A stretch of 38,866 nucleotides of DNA from Rhizobium giardinii bv. giardinii H152. Its GTDB lineage: Bacteria; Pseudomonadota; Alphaproteobacteria; Rhizobiales; Rhizobiaceae. Below, in pieces: positions 17,054 to 26,125 of this stretch (its first letter is position 1; each line of letters opens with the position of its first letter). The notes beneath the pieces are model-generated. The model was not told where the DNA came from. It did no database searches and was given only the letters and a program-made list of their open reading frames with translations. The translations under genes were made by a program, and so were the position numbers. The DNA is taken from contig NZ_KB902578.1 of NCBI RefSeq assembly GCF_000379605.1, positions 183,362 through 222,227 of the forward strand. Reading direction: 5' to 3'.

Positions 17054-18142
17054 TTAGGCAGCCACGCGGCCAAGAAGCACCGCATCCTCGAGGCCCCAGC
17101 TCAGCGGCACGGCATCGCCGACCGCCACCGGTGTCTTGAAATAGTCGGCATCAGTGGCAATGACGGTGAAATCGTCGCTGCCGGCGCCGAGAACGGTGAT
17201 CTTCACGGACGCCCCGCGATATTCGACATTCGACACCACCCCGTGGAAACCGAGCGTCTTTTCGGATGGCGCAGCGAGCCGGACCCGGTCCGTGCGAACG
17301 CCGATATCGATGGGCGAGCCGGCTACCTGGGCTGGACCCGCGACGGTGAATTTCTGCCCCTCGGCGACCTCCAGCGTCACCTTGCCATCGCCGCTTTCGA
17401 CGACCCGGCCGGTCAGAACGTTGTGATCACCCATGAAGCGGGCGACGAAGGCGGTTGCCGGGCGCTCAAATACGTCCCGCGGTGATGCCGCCTGCTCGAT
17501 GCGCCCATCATTCATGATGACGATGACATCGGCCAGCGCCATCGCCTCTTCCTGGCTATGGGTGACGTGGACGAAGGTGATGCCGAGGCTTTTCTGCAGC
17601 TTCTTCAGTTCCGCCCGCATGCGGATCTTCAGGAAGGGATCGAGCGCCGACAGCGGCTCGTCGAGAAGCAGCGCCTCCGGGTCGGTGATCAGCGCGCGGG
17701 CAAGCGCCACGCGCTGCTGCTGGCCGCCCGATAGCTGCGCCGGACGCCGGTGGGCATAGGGCTCCATCTGCATCAGCTTGAGCATTTCCAGCGCCTTGGC
17801 GCGGCGTTCCTCTTTGTCGACACCCTTCATCTTCAGGCTGAAGGCAACATTGTCGACGAGATCGAGATGCGGAAACAGCGCATAGGACTGGAACATCATC
17901 GCCGTGCCACGCTTCGCCGGCGGCAGATCGGTGACGACTGTATTGCCGAGACGGATATCGCCCGCGGAGATGCTTTCGTGCCCGGCAATCATCCTGAGTG
18001 TCGATGTCTTGCCGCAACCGGAGGGCCCGAGGAAACAGCAGTAGCTGCCGGAGGGTATTTTCAGGCTGATGGAATGCACGGCAGTCGTGCTGCCATAAAT
18101 CTTGGAAACGGATACGATATCGATTTCAGCCGCTTTGGACAT
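17054..18142 (-). CDS. ABC transporter ATP-binding protein (PotA-like)
   Basis: 362 residues from the ATG at 18142, preceded by CAGGAGAG. An upstream in-frame ATG at 18187 lacks support. Motifs in order: Walker A GPSGCGKTS, Q-loop MMFQSYALFPH, ABC signature LSGGQQQRVALARAL, Walker B LLLDEPLSALD, and the switch His in VHVTHSQEEA. A C-terminal TOBE-type domain follows (about 280–355, NVEYRGASVKITV). It is the first gene of the operon ATPase, binding protein, permease, permease, racemase. The promoter region is shared with a divergent GntR regulator. Confidence 0.92.
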   Translation of the reverse strand: MSKAAEIDIVSVSKIYGSTTAVHSISLKIPSGSYCCFLGPSGCGKTSTLRMIAGHESISAGDIRLGNTVVTDLPPAKRGTAMMFQSYALFPHLDLVDNVAFSLKMKGVDKEERRAKALEMLKLMQMEPYAHRRPAQLSGGQQQRVALARALITDPEALLLDEPLSALDPFLKIRMRAELKKLQKSLGITFVHVTHSQEEAMALADVIVIMNDGRIEQAASPRDVFERPATAFVARFMGDHNVLTGRVVESGDGKVTLEVAEGQKFTVAGPAQVAGSPIDIGVRTDRVRLAAPSEKTLGFHGVVSNVEYRGASVKITVLGAGSDDFTVIATDADYFKTPVAVGDAVPLSWGLEDAVLLGRVAA

Positions 18143-18359
18143 CCAGTCTCTCCTGTGACGGCGTAGGCAATGCATCTTGCGTGCCAAACCGGACAGTAAG
18201 TTATAAACTATTGAAATATATCAACTATCTAGAGGCATGCAGAAATGCCGCGTTTTTTTGCACGTTAGGATTTGCTTAAAATATATGCGTTTGTCTGCAA
18301 TATGCGCAAAAAATCGTATACAATTTGACCATTTGTGTGGCGACAAAATCTCGATTCAC

Positions 18360-18369
18360 TTTGTACAAA
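18360..18369. promoter_or_regulatory. Candidate GntR/FCD operator
   Basis: The palindrome tttgtacaaa sits about 43 bases before the GntR start, in the divergent region. It fits the general GT(N)AC core seen in operators of the FadR group. A related gtatac is found at 18315–18320. This is a prediction from pattern only. Confidence 0.4.
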
Positions 18370-18411
18370 AACCACGATAGTATGCGGTGCATAACCCGGA
18401 AATGAGCCTTG

Positions 18412-19116
18412 ATGAAAACCGCAGCAGTTCCCGCCGACGATCAGATCGATATCAGCACGCAATCTATCCGCGATTCCATCCGGGATGCGATCGTCGATCG
18501 CCGTCTGGCGCCGGGTACCAAGCTGTCGGAGGCCGATGTCGGCGCGCTGTTCAACGTCAGCCGCACCCTCGTACGCGCCGCCCTGCAGGCGCTCGCCTAT
18601 GAGGGCCTCGTCAATGTCGAGAAAAATCGCGGCGCCTTCGTGGCCTACCCCTCGCCCGAAGAGGCCAGGCAGATCTTTGCCACGCGGCGTCTAATCGAGC
18701 CGGGCATTCTGCGCGAAGCCGCAAAACACATGGGGCCCTCGCATCTCCAGCACCTGCGGCAGCTGCTGATGGAAGAAGGCCGGCTTATGGCAGAGCGCGG
18801 CCAGACGGCCCGCCGCGCCGAGATCAAGGCCTCCGGCGATTTCCACCTGATGCTCGCCTCGATGACCGGCAATGCCGTCATGCAGCGTTTCATGGATGAG
18901 CTTGTCGCCCGCTCCTCGCTGGTCATCGCCCTCTACGGCCAGTCGGCCATTTCAAGCTGCGGCCATCAGGAACATCACGACATCGTCACCGCGATCGAGA
19001 ATGGCGATCTCGACCGCGCCTGCCATCTGATGATCCACCACATCGACCATATCGAGGCCGACCTTGATATGCGCGAAAACAAGGGCAGCGACCTTCGCGA
19101 AGCCTTCGGCCTCTGA
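18412..19116 (+). CDS. GntR-family transcriptional regulator (FadR/FCD subfamily)
   Basis: 234 residues from the ATG at 18412. The preceding TTG at 18409 is in frame but not preferred. The N-terminal winged HTH (about 20–85) contains LAPGTKLSEADVGALFNVSR, then TLVRAALQAL. The C-terminal FCD domain (about 95–225) has the metal-binding type residues in ASGDFHLML and HQEHHDIVTAI and ends with MIHHIDHIE. It is divergent from the ABC transporter–racemase operon and is the probable regulator of that operon. Confidence 0.9.
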   Translation: MKTAAVPADDQIDISTQSIRDSIRDAIVDRRLAPGTKLSEADVGALFNVSRTLVRAALQALAYEGLVNVEKNRGAFVAYPSPEEARQIFATRRLIEPGILREAAKHMGPSHLQHLRQLLMEEGRLMAERGQTARRAEIKASGDFHLMLASMTGNAVMQRFMDELVARSSLVIALYGQSAISSCGHQEHHDIVTAIENGDLDRACHLMIHHIDHIEADLDMRENKGSDLREAFGL

Positions 19117-19220
19117 TTTCGCCGCTCAATCCTCAACCGCATAAGCATATGACGAAATAAACACCCGGTCGGAACCTTCGCCGGGGCCGTGCGTTACCGT
19201 GCCGTCAATTTGTAAGCAGC

Positions 19221-19469
19221 ATGAGGACGACCTTGAGCGACAAACCCTTCCCCACCCCCGTCAGAGTGATCGTCAAGAACCATCAGGAAAACATCATCAC
19301 CAGCGCCTGGGACGCCGTCGAATTTCTTCGCCGCTGGCCGGCAAGGCGTGGCCTGACCTATCGTCGCGCCCTGCAGCACTGCCTCGATGCACTCGACGGC
19401 ATCCGCAGCCCGAAGAAGGCCTGGACTTCCTTCGTCGCCGCGTTGCGGGAAGAAGGCATGCTCGCCTGA
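19221..19469 (+). CDS. DUF982 family protein
   Basis: 82 residues. The pattern FPTPVRVIVKN, then ITSAWDAVEFLRRWP, RRGLTYRRALQHCLDAL and AWTSFVAALREEGML is that of DUF982, a small family found mostly in rhizobia and of unknown function. It stands alone, with about 100 bases upstream and 180 downstream without a gene. The start could also be the TTG four codons downstream. Confidence 0.85.
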   Translation: MRTTLSDKPFPTPVRVIVKNHQENIITSAWDAVEFLRRWPARRGLTYRRALQHCLDALDGIRSPKKAWTSFVAALREEGMLA

Positions 19470-19652
19470 TTCCGCAAACCGGCTCCCGGACTCGACCAAG
19501 CGTCTCGGCCCGCAGGCCGCGCGACGTCTGACCGCGGCGGACAGCGTCAGTCGGCAGAGACAGCGACCGCCCGCGCTTGACATCGCGGGCGATCCACACT
19601 GTAATTTCGCGGCCTTCTCCGCCGGCCCGGCTTATGCAACGAGTTACCCCTC

Positions 19653-20309
19653 ATGAGCGACAATGTCCCGGAAACGAAACTCACCGTATCCAAACGGCGC
19701 TGGGCCGAGGAAGGCAAGTTCCTGACGGGGAAGATCACTCGCTCGGAAACCGACCGCCTGCCGCCAGGGCAGCATCTGGTCAAGAACTGGCCGGTTCTCG
19801 ATCTAGGCCAGCAGCCGCGGATCCAGCCGGCGGAATGGGCGCTGCAGATTATCGGCGCCGTCGAAAATCCGGTGAAGCTCGATTGGGACGCTTTCCTTCG
19901 CCTGCCGCAAAGCAGCAAGCTCTCCGACATTCATTGCGTGACGACCTGGTCACGCTACGACAATCGCTGGCAGGGCGTCTCCACCCACGACCTGCTTGAT
20001 CTGGTGATGCCGAAACCGGAAGCGAAGTTCGTGATGCTGACAAGCTATGACGGCTATACCACCAATCTGCCGCTCGGCGATTTCGCCTCCGAGGACGGCA
20101 TCCTTGCAACGCACTGGGAAGGCGAGCCGCTGACGCGCGATCACGGCGGCCCGATGCGCCTTGTCATCCCGCACCTCTATTTCTGGAAGAGCGCCAAATG
20201 GCTGCGCCGCATCGATTTCCTGCCTGGCGACCAGGCTGGTTTCTGGGAAAGGAACGGCTATCACATGCTCGGCGACCCGTGGCGTGAGCAGCGCTATACG
20301 CACGATTGA
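19653..20309 (+). CDS. Sulfite oxidase-like molybdopterin-dependent oxidoreductase
   Basis: 218 residues with no signal peptide. The molybdenum-ligating Cys is in DIHCVTTWSRYDNRW. Other family features are FVMLTSYDGYTTNLPL, HGGPMRLVIPHLYFWKSAKW and FWERNGYHMLGDPW. The length fits the compact stand-alone type (YuiH/YedY-like catalytic domain without the dimerisation domain). It is probably cytoplasmic; the substrate is unknown. It is convergent with the nucleotide cyclase, with only three bases between the stops. Confidence 0.9.
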   Translation: MSDNVPETKLTVSKRRWAEEGKFLTGKITRSETDRLPPGQHLVKNWPVLDLGQQPRIQPAEWALQIIGAVENPVKLDWDAFLRLPQSSKLSDIHCVTTWSRYDNRWQGVSTHDLLDLVMPKPEAKFVMLTSYDGYTTNLPLGDFASEDGILATHWEGEPLTRDHGGPMRLVIPHLYFWKSAKWLRRIDFLPGDQAGFWERNGYHMLGDPWREQRYTHD

Positions 20310-20312
20310 TCG

Positions 20313-22298
20313 CTACGCCTGCCGTGCTACCCGTGGTTCCGGGCCGTCAGGCTGGCAATCCCCATCCGTCTTCTCGCCAACAACTTCGTAGATATCCAAC
20401 GCGGTCATCCTGCCCTTGACCTGCGCCTCGCCGAGCGGTCGGAAGGCAATCGCGTCGCCGCATTGCGCCACCACGGCACTGCTTGCGAGGATCGTCGTGC
20501 CATAGAGCTTGTTCATGCCCTCAAGGCGCGAGGCGACATTCACCGTATCGCCCATGGCGGTATATTGCAGCCGTTGCCTGGCTCCGACGCTGCCGACGAC
20601 CGCCGTGCCGGTATGAACGCCGAAGCGGGTCCGCAACTCCGGCAGGCCCCGCGCCTTCAGATCGGCATTGAACACCCTGAGCTTCCTCTCGACCGCCAGC
20701 GCGCAGCGGCAGGCATTCTCCGCATGACGCTCGTTGGCGACCGGCGCATTCCACATGGCAAAGACGGAATCCCCGAGAAACTGGATGATCTCGCCGCCAT
20801 GGGCGCTGACGGTCTCGTTGAAGAGATCGAAATAATCCGACAGAAGGGCTAGGACCTCTTCCGGCGTACGCTGCTCGCTCAACGTCGTAAAATCGTAGAT
20901 ATCGGTAAACCACGCGGTCACTTCCTGCCGGCGCGCGCCCCTGCCCGCGAACTCGCCGGATTCGATGCCCTTGCGCACCAGTTCCTTCGGCACGTAGAGG
21001 GCAAAGGTGAAGATCGCGTCGCGCGCCCGGCTCATCGCCCGCCCGAGCGTCGATATTTCGGCAATGTGCGACGAGACTTCGCTCGGTGCGGTGAAATCCA
21101 GGTCCTGCAGCCGGTTTGCATTGGCCGTCAGGTGGCCGAGCGACTGGGTGATCAGCCGGGCCACGAACAGGGCGGTCACCAGCCCCAGCATGACAATAGC
21201 GGCTGCGATGGCGAGCCCCTGGTAGAGGCTGCGGCTGGCGGCCGCCGTCAACTCGTCCAGCGGTGCCGCCACCACCGTGCGGTGTCCGGCAAGCAACAGA
21301 ACAGACTTCACGGAAGTCGCCATGATAATGTAGGTGCGGCCGCCGATGTCGGCGACGCTCACCCCGCCGTCCTTCGGCAGGTTGGCCCTGATCCCTTTGA
21401 GCAAAGGATCTGCGGCCCTCGAAACACTCGGTTCGCCCCTCTCTTTGGGCGCCGTCATGCGGGCCATCAGTCCGCGATCGGAATGCATGATCGGCCGGCC
21501 GGCGGCGTCCATCACCACGGCGACGGTCCCAGGGGTCAGGCGCTCGTGCGCCATGAACTCGGTGATGGTGCCGAGATCGATATCCGCACCGATGACGATG
21601 CCGCGATTGCTGCGATGCGCCTGCGAGATGCTCATGCCGAGCGTCCCCGTCGTCGCCATCATATAGGGGCCGATCGCCGTCGGCTTCGTGCCGTTGACCG
21701 CTGCCTGATACCAGGGCCGCCCTCTCGGGTCGAAGTCGGTGGCGGGGAGCCGCCGCTCCAGCGTCTGACGGCCGTCCTTGTCGAGGAAAACAAGGCGGCT
21801 GCTGCGCACTTCCGCCGCCATCGGCTCCATGACGCGGATGGCGACGTCGGTGCCTGCCGGCGCGACAAGTGCCTTGCGCCATGCCTCGGTCTTCAGATCG
21901 ACGGCCTGGATAAAGGCGCCATCCGGATAGCCGGCATAGATTCCATCGAGATCCGGCGACTGGGCGATGACTTCACGCAGTAGCGTGATCTTGTCGTCCA
22001 AGCGTTCCGGCGGCGGCACGAGGAAGGAATTGGCAATCGACGCGGTGAACCCGACGAGCGCTGTCGTGCGCCCGGACAGTATCCCCATCCGGTCGACCAG
22101 CCGATCGGAAAAGGCGCGCATATCGGCCTCGGCATTGACGAGGGCGGAATCCCGAGCCCGCCAGTAGCCGAAACCCACAAGCGTGCTCGATACGACGATC
22201 AGCAGGGCCGCCATTGCAAGGCCCAGCAACGACCGCAGCGGTCTGGTCCACCCGGCCGCATTGCTCTTGGCGACAGGGCCAACCGATTGTTCCGACAT
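20313..22298 (-). CDS. Membrane-bound class III adenylate/guanylate cyclase with Cache and HAMP domains
   Basis: 661 residues. TM1 is at about 23–45, with a periplasmic double-Cache sensor (about 50–350, with DFDPRGRPWYQAAV and GADIDLGTITEFM), TM2 at about 360–382, HAMP (about 383–435) and the class III catalytic domain (about 460–640). Both metal aspartates are present (WFTDIYDFT and FLGDSVFAMW), as are the Asn/Arg of GDTVNVASRLE. The usual purine-selecting Lys before the second metal Asp is Gln here (QFLGD), and the partner position is Thr (QYTAMGD), so nucleotide specificity is uncertain. It lies 101 bases downstream of pcaQ on the same strand, but probably has its own promoter. Confidence 0.9.
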   Translation of the reverse strand: MSEQSVGPVAKSNAAGWTRPLRSLLGLAMAALLIVVSSTLVGFGYWRARDSALVNAEADMRAFSDRLVDRMGILSGRTTALVGFTASIANSFLVPPPERLDDKITLLREVIAQSPDLDGIYAGYPDGAFIQAVDLKTEAWRKALVAPAGTDVAIRVMEPMAAEVRSSRLVFLDKDGRQTLERRLPATDFDPRGRPWYQAAVNGTKPTAIGPYMMATTGTLGMSISQAHRSNRGIVIGADIDLGTITEFMAHERLTPGTVAVVMDAAGRPIMHSDRGLMARMTAPKERGEPSVSRAADPLLKGIRANLPKDGGVSVADIGGRTYIIMATSVKSVLLLAGHRTVVAAPLDELTAAASRSLYQGLAIAAAIVMLGLVTALFVARLITQSLGHLTANANRLQDLDFTAPSEVSSHIAEISTLGRAMSRARDAIFTFALYVPKELVRKGIESGEFAGRGARRQEVTAWFTDIYDFTTLSEQRTPEEVLALLSDYFDLFNETVSAHGGEIIQFLGDSVFAMWNAPVANERHAENACRCALAVERKLRVFNADLKARGLPELRTRFGVHTGTAVVGSVGARQRLQYTAMGDTVNVASRLEGMNKLYGTTILASSAVVAQCGDAIAFRPLGEAQVKGRMTALDIYEVVGEKTDGDCQPDGPEPRVARQA

Positions 22299-22399
22299 GC
22301 CTCAAATCCAAAATGTACTGATACAATCAACACTTGCAGCCGAAGGAACAATAGCAGGGGCTGATAAACTCGTACAGCGAGAGACGACCGCGCCTTCGC

Positions 22400-23347
22400 C
22401 TATTGCGGCCCGGCCGCCTCCATTGGCTTGCCCGAGACTTCGGCAGCCGCCTCGCGGATCGTCTGCATCAGGATGGCGAGCGGCATGGAGGGAATGGCGT
22501 TGGCCCGCATCGTCAACCCGACCGGCCCCCTCGTCTCGCTGGTATCGATCGGCAGCGCCACCAGCATGCCGTCCTCGATATCGCCTGCAACGACGCCCGC
22601 CGAAATGATCCAGATGGCGTCGCTTGCCCGCACGAAGGCGCGGCCGAAGGAATCGGAGACGGTCTCGATCTGGTTCGGCAGGCTGGCAATGCCGTTGGCG
22701 ATCAGGAACCGCTCGACGAATGGCCGGATGATCGATGCGCGTGTCGGCATCAGCACCGGATAGGTGCCAAGATCGTCGAACATCGAGCGCTTCGCCGAAA
22801 GCAGCGGATGCCCCTTGCGCACCACGAAGACGACCTGCTCGGAATAGAGGTGCTCGAAGGAAAATCCCGTCATCTGCTCGGGTGCCGCCAACCGCCCGAC
22901 GACGAGGTCGAGATCGCCGATTCGCAACTGCTCCAGCAACACCGCATTCTCGCCGGTGACGATCTTGATGCGGCTGCCGGTCTCCTCGTTCAAGAAATGC
23001 GTCATCGCCCGCGGCATGATGCGGGTCGACACGGTCGGAAGTGCGCCCACGCGCACCGGAGGCCCCTCGCCGGCGCGCTCCTGCGACACCGAATCCAGCC
23101 CCTGCCGAATGGCCGTCAGAGCCGCGCCCGCGTGCCGCAGGAAGGCCTCGCCGTAGCGGGTGATCCTGATGCCCCGGCCGTCGCGCTCGAATACGGCAAC
23201 ACCCAGCACCTCTTCCAGTTCGCGGATCGTCTTGGTCACGGCCGGCTGGCTGACATGCAGAAGGCCCGCCGCCTTCATCACGCTCTTCTGGCGCGCAACC
23301 TCGACAAAGGTCTGTAAATGACGGAATTTCACACGGGCGTCGATCAT
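22400..23347 (-). CDS. pcaQ: PcaQ, LysR-type activator of the protocatechuate genes
   Basis: 315 residues. The N-terminal HTH contains FRHLQTFVEVARQKSVMKAA, followed by LLHVSQPAVTKTIRELEEVLG. The effector domain covers about 95–305. It is identified as PcaQ by family resemblance and by divergence from pcaD across a PcaQ-type box. In characterised rhizobia PcaQ activates pcaDCHGB, with the ring-cleavage product 3-carboxymuconate or its lactone as inducer. Confidence 0.92.
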   Translation of the reverse strand: MIDARVKFRHLQTFVEVARQKSVMKAAGLLHVSQPAVTKTIRELEEVLGVAVFERDGRGIRITRYGEAFLRHAGAALTAIRQGLDSVSQERAGEGPPVRVGALPTVSTRIMPRAMTHFLNEETGSRIKIVTGENAVLLEQLRIGDLDLVVGRLAAPEQMTGFSFEHLYSEQVVFVVRKGHPLLSAKRSMFDDLGTYPVLMPTRASIIRPFVERFLIANGIASLPNQIETVSDSFGRAFVRASDAIWIISAGVVAGDIEDGMLVALPIDTSETRGPVGLTMRANAIPSMPLAILMQTIREAAAEVSGKPMEAAGPQ

Positions 23348-23353
23348 GAACTG

Positions 23354-23369
23354 ATAACCCTGAAGTTAA
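23354..23369. promoter_or_regulatory. PcaQ binding box
   Basis: ATAACC-CTGA-AGTTAA, which differs by one base from the ATAACC-N4-GGTTAA site described for PcaQ in Sinorhizobium. It lies seven bases from the pcaQ start and 71 bases ahead of the pcaD start, as expected for autoregulation and activation of pcaD. Confidence 0.8.
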
Positions 23370-23439
23370 TGATAGACGATAAAATGTCATTTTACTTAAC
23401 CGGATAAAAGTCCCAATCTGGCGGTGGAGGGAAATTCCA

Positions 23440-24240
23440 GTGCAATTTGCTCATATCAACGACGTCACGCTTCACTACCAGATCATCGGCGCTGCCAATG
23501 ACAAGCCGGTGCTTGTCTTTGCCAATTCGCTCGGCACCGACTTCCGCATCTGGCGGGACGTGATCGTGCGCTTCGCTGGCGACTTCGCCATCGTTCTCTA
23601 CGACAAGCGCGGCCACGGCCTTTCCGATATCGGCGATGTCCCCTATTCGATGGATCTGCACGTTTCCGATCTGGCCGGCCTGCTCGATCTCTTGTCGGTG
23701 AAGCAGGCCATCATCTGCGGCCTGTCGGTTGGTGGCTTGATCGCGCAAGGTCTCTATGCGACGCGACCGGATCTCGTGCGCGCGCTCATTCTGTGCGATA
23801 CCGCCCACAAGATCGGCACCGTGGAATCCTGGGACTCGCGCATCGCCACCGTCGAGCAGGACGGTATCGGGAGTATCGCCGACGGAATCCTCGAGAAGTG
23901 GTTCACCCCGGCTTTCCGCCGGCCGGAAAACAGCGCCTATCGTGGCTACCGCAACATGCTCGCACGCCAGCCAGTCACCGGTTACACCGGTACCTGTGCC
24001 GCGATCCGCGATGCCGATTTTACCGAGGCCGCCAAGCGCATCGCCGTGCCGACCCTCTGCATCGTTGGCGATCAAGACGGCTCGACACCGCCTGACCTGG
24101 TTCTCTCGACCGCAAAGCTTATCCCGGGCGCACGCTACGAAGTCATCCGCGATGCGGGTCATATCCCCTGTGTCGAACAGCCGGAGGCGCTGACTGCCGT
24201 GCTGCGCGCCTTCATCGATATTGTCCTGTCAGAAGAGTAA
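23440..24240 (+). CDS. pcaD: PcaD, 3-oxoadipate enol-lactonase
   Basis: 266 residues, starting at GTG 23440 with GGTGGAGGG eight bases upstream. It has an alpha/beta-hydrolase fold, with the nucleophile Ser96 in GLSVGG, the acid in VGDQDGSTP and the His in DAGHIPCVEQPE. It hydrolyses 3-oxoadipate enol-lactone to 3-oxoadipate. It is the first gene of pcaDCHGB, four bases before pcaC, behind a PcaQ box. Confidence 0.94.
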   Translation: MQFAHINDVTLHYQIIGAANDKPVLVFANSLGTDFRIWRDVIVRFAGDFAIVLYDKRGHGLSDIGDVPYSMDLHVSDLAGLLDLLSVKQAIICGLSVGGLIAQGLYATRPDLVRALILCDTAHKIGTVESWDSRIATVEQDGIGSIADGILEKWFTPAFRRPENSAYRGYRNMLARQPVTGYTGTCAAIRDADFTEAAKRIAVPTLCIVGDQDGSTPPDLVLSTAKLIPGARYEVIRDAGHIPCVEQPEALTAVLRAFIDIVLSEE

Positions 24241-24244
24241 AGCC

Positions 24245-24649
24245 ATGAATGACGCCGCCGCGCAGACCGAACGCTACCGCCAGGGGATGACCACCCGTCG
24301 CGCGGTGCTTGGCGACCGCCATGTCGACCGGGCCGAATCCTCGACAACCGATTTCGACCGGCCCTTCCAGGAACTGATCACCGAAGCGGCCTGGGGCAAC
24401 CTCTGGTCGCGGCCGACCTGGTCGAAGCGCGAGCGCTCGATGGTGACGATCGCCCTGCTTGCTGCCCTCGGCCATGACGAGGAAGTCGCCATGCATGTGC
24501 GGGCAACGGCCAATACCGGCGCCAGCCGCGCCGACATCGCCGAAGCGCTTCTTCACGTGGCGATCTATGCCGGCGTGCCCGCCGCCAATCGCGCGATCAA
24601 GATCGCCAAGCAGGTTTTCGAACAGATGGACGCCGAACAGGGAGCCTGA
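24245..24649 (+). CDS. pcaC: PcaC, 4-carboxymuconolactone decarboxylase
   Basis: 134 residues from the ATG at 24245. A longer frame from 24221 overlaps the end of pcaD and is rejected. It is a single carboxymuconolactone decarboxylase domain, with [19 protein letters not shown] in shape and the conserved His in [10 protein letters not shown]. It converts 4-carboxymuconolactone to 3-oxoadipate enol-lactone, the PcaD substrate. The spacing of four bases after pcaD and eleven before pcaH shows a single operon. Confidence 0.94.
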   Translation: MNDAAAQTERYRQGMTTRRAVLGDRHVDRAESSTTDFDRPFQELITEAAWGNLWSRPTWSKRERSMVTIALLAALGHDEEVAMHVRATANTGASRADIAEALLHVAIYAGVPAANRAIKIAKQVFEQMDAEQGA

Positions 24650-24660
24650 GGAAAAGCGAA

Positions 24661-25410
24661 ATGTCCGACCTTTCCAACAAGAAGCCCGAGACCGGCGCGT
24701 TCTTCCAGCGTGACCGCGCCTGGCATGCACCGGCGCTGACGCCGGGCTACAAGACCTCCGTGCTGCGCTCGCCGCAAAAGGCGCTGCTCTCGCTCGACGG
24801 CACGATTTCCGAGATCACCGGCCCGGTCTTCGGCCATTCCATCCTCGGCGAACTCGACAACGACCTCATCCACAACTTCGCCAGGCCCGGCGAGAGCGCC
24901 ATCGGTGAGCGCATCATCGTGCACGGCCGCGTGCTCGACGAACGCGGCAAGCCGCTCCCCGGCGCGCTGCTCGAATTCTGGCAGGCCAATGCGGGCGGGC
25001 GCTACCGCCACAGAAAAGAAACCTATCTCGCGCCGCTCGACCCGAATTTCGGCGGCTGCGGCCGCGCCATCACCGATGCGGATGGCACCTATCGTTTCCG
25101 CACCATCAAGCCCGGCCCCTACCCGTGGCCGAACGGCGTCAACGACTGGCGCCCGGCCCATATCCACTTCTCCATCTTCGGCCATGGTTTCGCCCAGCGG
25201 CTGATCACGCAGATGTATTTCGAGGGCGACCCGATGATCTGGAAATGTCCTATCGTCACGACCATCCCGGACCGCCGCGCCATCGAGCAACTGATCGCGC
25301 CGCTCGACTGGGCCAACACCATCCCGATGGATGCGCGTGCCTACAAGTTCGACATCGTGCTGCGCGGCCGCCGCTCGACGCTGTTTGAAAACCGGCTGGA
25401 GGGCAACTGA
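24661..25410 (+). CDS. pcaH: PcaH, protocatechuate 3,4-dioxygenase beta subunit
   Basis: 249 residues. The four non-haem Fe(III) ligands of the catalytic beta subunit are visible: Tyr in GGRYRHR, Tyr in PGPYPW, and the two His in PAHIHFS. The N-terminal extension with [12 protein letters not shown] is typical of PcaH. It cleaves protocatechuate between its hydroxyls to 3-carboxy-cis,cis-muconate together with PcaG. It overlaps pcaG by one base. Confidence 0.96.
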   Translation: MSDLSNKKPETGAFFQRDRAWHAPALTPGYKTSVLRSPQKALLSLDGTISEITGPVFGHSILGELDNDLIHNFARPGESAIGERIIVHGRVLDERGKPLPGALLEFWQANAGGRYRHRKETYLAPLDPNFGGCGRAITDADGTYRFRTIKPGPYPWPNGVNDWRPAHIHFSIFGHGFAQRLITQMYFEGDPMIWKCPIVTTIPDRRAIEQLIAPLDWANTIPMDARAYKFDIVLRGRRSTLFENRLEGN

Positions 25411-26021
25411 TGGTGCAGGAACTCGGCTACCGCAAGGAATCGCCGTCGCAGACCGCCGGCCCTTACGTCCATATCGGCTGCACGCCCAATTTCGCCGGCA
25501 TCGCCGTCTATGAGACGGATCTCGGCTCGTCGATGGTCAACGACAAGACGCTGGGTGAGCGCATCACCGTGCGCGGCCGGGTGATCGACGGCGGCGGCAC
25601 GCCGCTGAAGGATGCGCTTGTGGAAATCTGGCAGGCCGATGCGAGCGGCCTCTACAACAGCCCGTCCGAACTTAGGGGTGCCGCCGATCCCAATTTCACC
25701 GGCTGGGGCCGCTGCCCGACCAGCGCCGACGAAGGCGTCTTCACCTTCGAAACCGTCAAGCCCGGACGCGTGCCCTACAAGGACGGGCGCAGGATGGCGC
25801 CGCATATCACCTTCTGGATCGTCGCGCGCGGGATCAATATCGGACTGCACACCCGCATGTATTTTGCCGACGAAGCCGAGGCCAATGCCGAAGATCCGCT
25901 GCTTGCGCGCATCGAACACCGCCACCGCGTCGCGACACTGGTCGCCCCGCGCAAGGGCTCTATCTATACGTTCGACATTCATCTGCAGGGCGAGAAGGAA
26001 ACCGTCTTTCTCGACATCTAG
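25410..26021 (+). CDS. pcaG: PcaG, protocatechuate 3,4-dioxygenase alpha subunit
   Basis: 203 residues. It starts with SPSQTAGPYVHIG, the common PcaG opening, and contains LKDALVEIWQADASG and PHITFWIVARGINIGLHTRMYF. The iron ligands of the beta subunit are not conserved, as expected for the structural alpha chain. Its ATG shares one base with the pcaH stop (TGATG). Confidence 0.95.
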   Translation: MVQELGYRKESPSQTAGPYVHIGCTPNFAGIAVYETDLGSSMVNDKTLGERITVRGRVIDGGGTPLKDALVEIWQADASGLYNSPSELRGAADPNFTGWGRCPTSADEGVFTFETVKPGRVPYKDGRRMAPHITFWIVARGINIGLHTRMYFADEAEANAEDPLLARIEHRHRVATLVAPRKGSIYTFDIHLQGEKETVFLDI

Positions 26022-26095
26022 GCATTTTCCAGAAAAAATGTGAAACGGTTTTCCGTCCGGAAATGCTTTAAAATATGGGATAGAGCGTTTCGCCA
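26022..26095. repeat. Short intergenic repeat of rhizobial type
   Basis: gcattttcc (26022–26030) and ggaaatgc (26059–26066) form imperfect arms, followed by an A/T-rich stretch and gatagagcg. The same mixture of words is common between genes in Rhizobium and Agrobacterium, from general knowledge. It fills the pcaG–pcaB gap. Confidence 0.5.
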
Positions 26096-26125
26096 TTCAA
26101 CGCTCCATGCGCCTGGGGGAAAGAT

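Noticed and set aside
20521..21882. 453-codon open frame on the minus strand, overlapping the cyclase in another frame
   Set aside because: The sequence is Arg/Gly-rich with no domain, while the cyclase frame has all catalytic motifs.
22302..23390. 362-codon frame overlapping pcaQ on the same strand
   Set aside because: Arg/Gly-rich shadow; the pcaQ frame has a clear LysR HTH.
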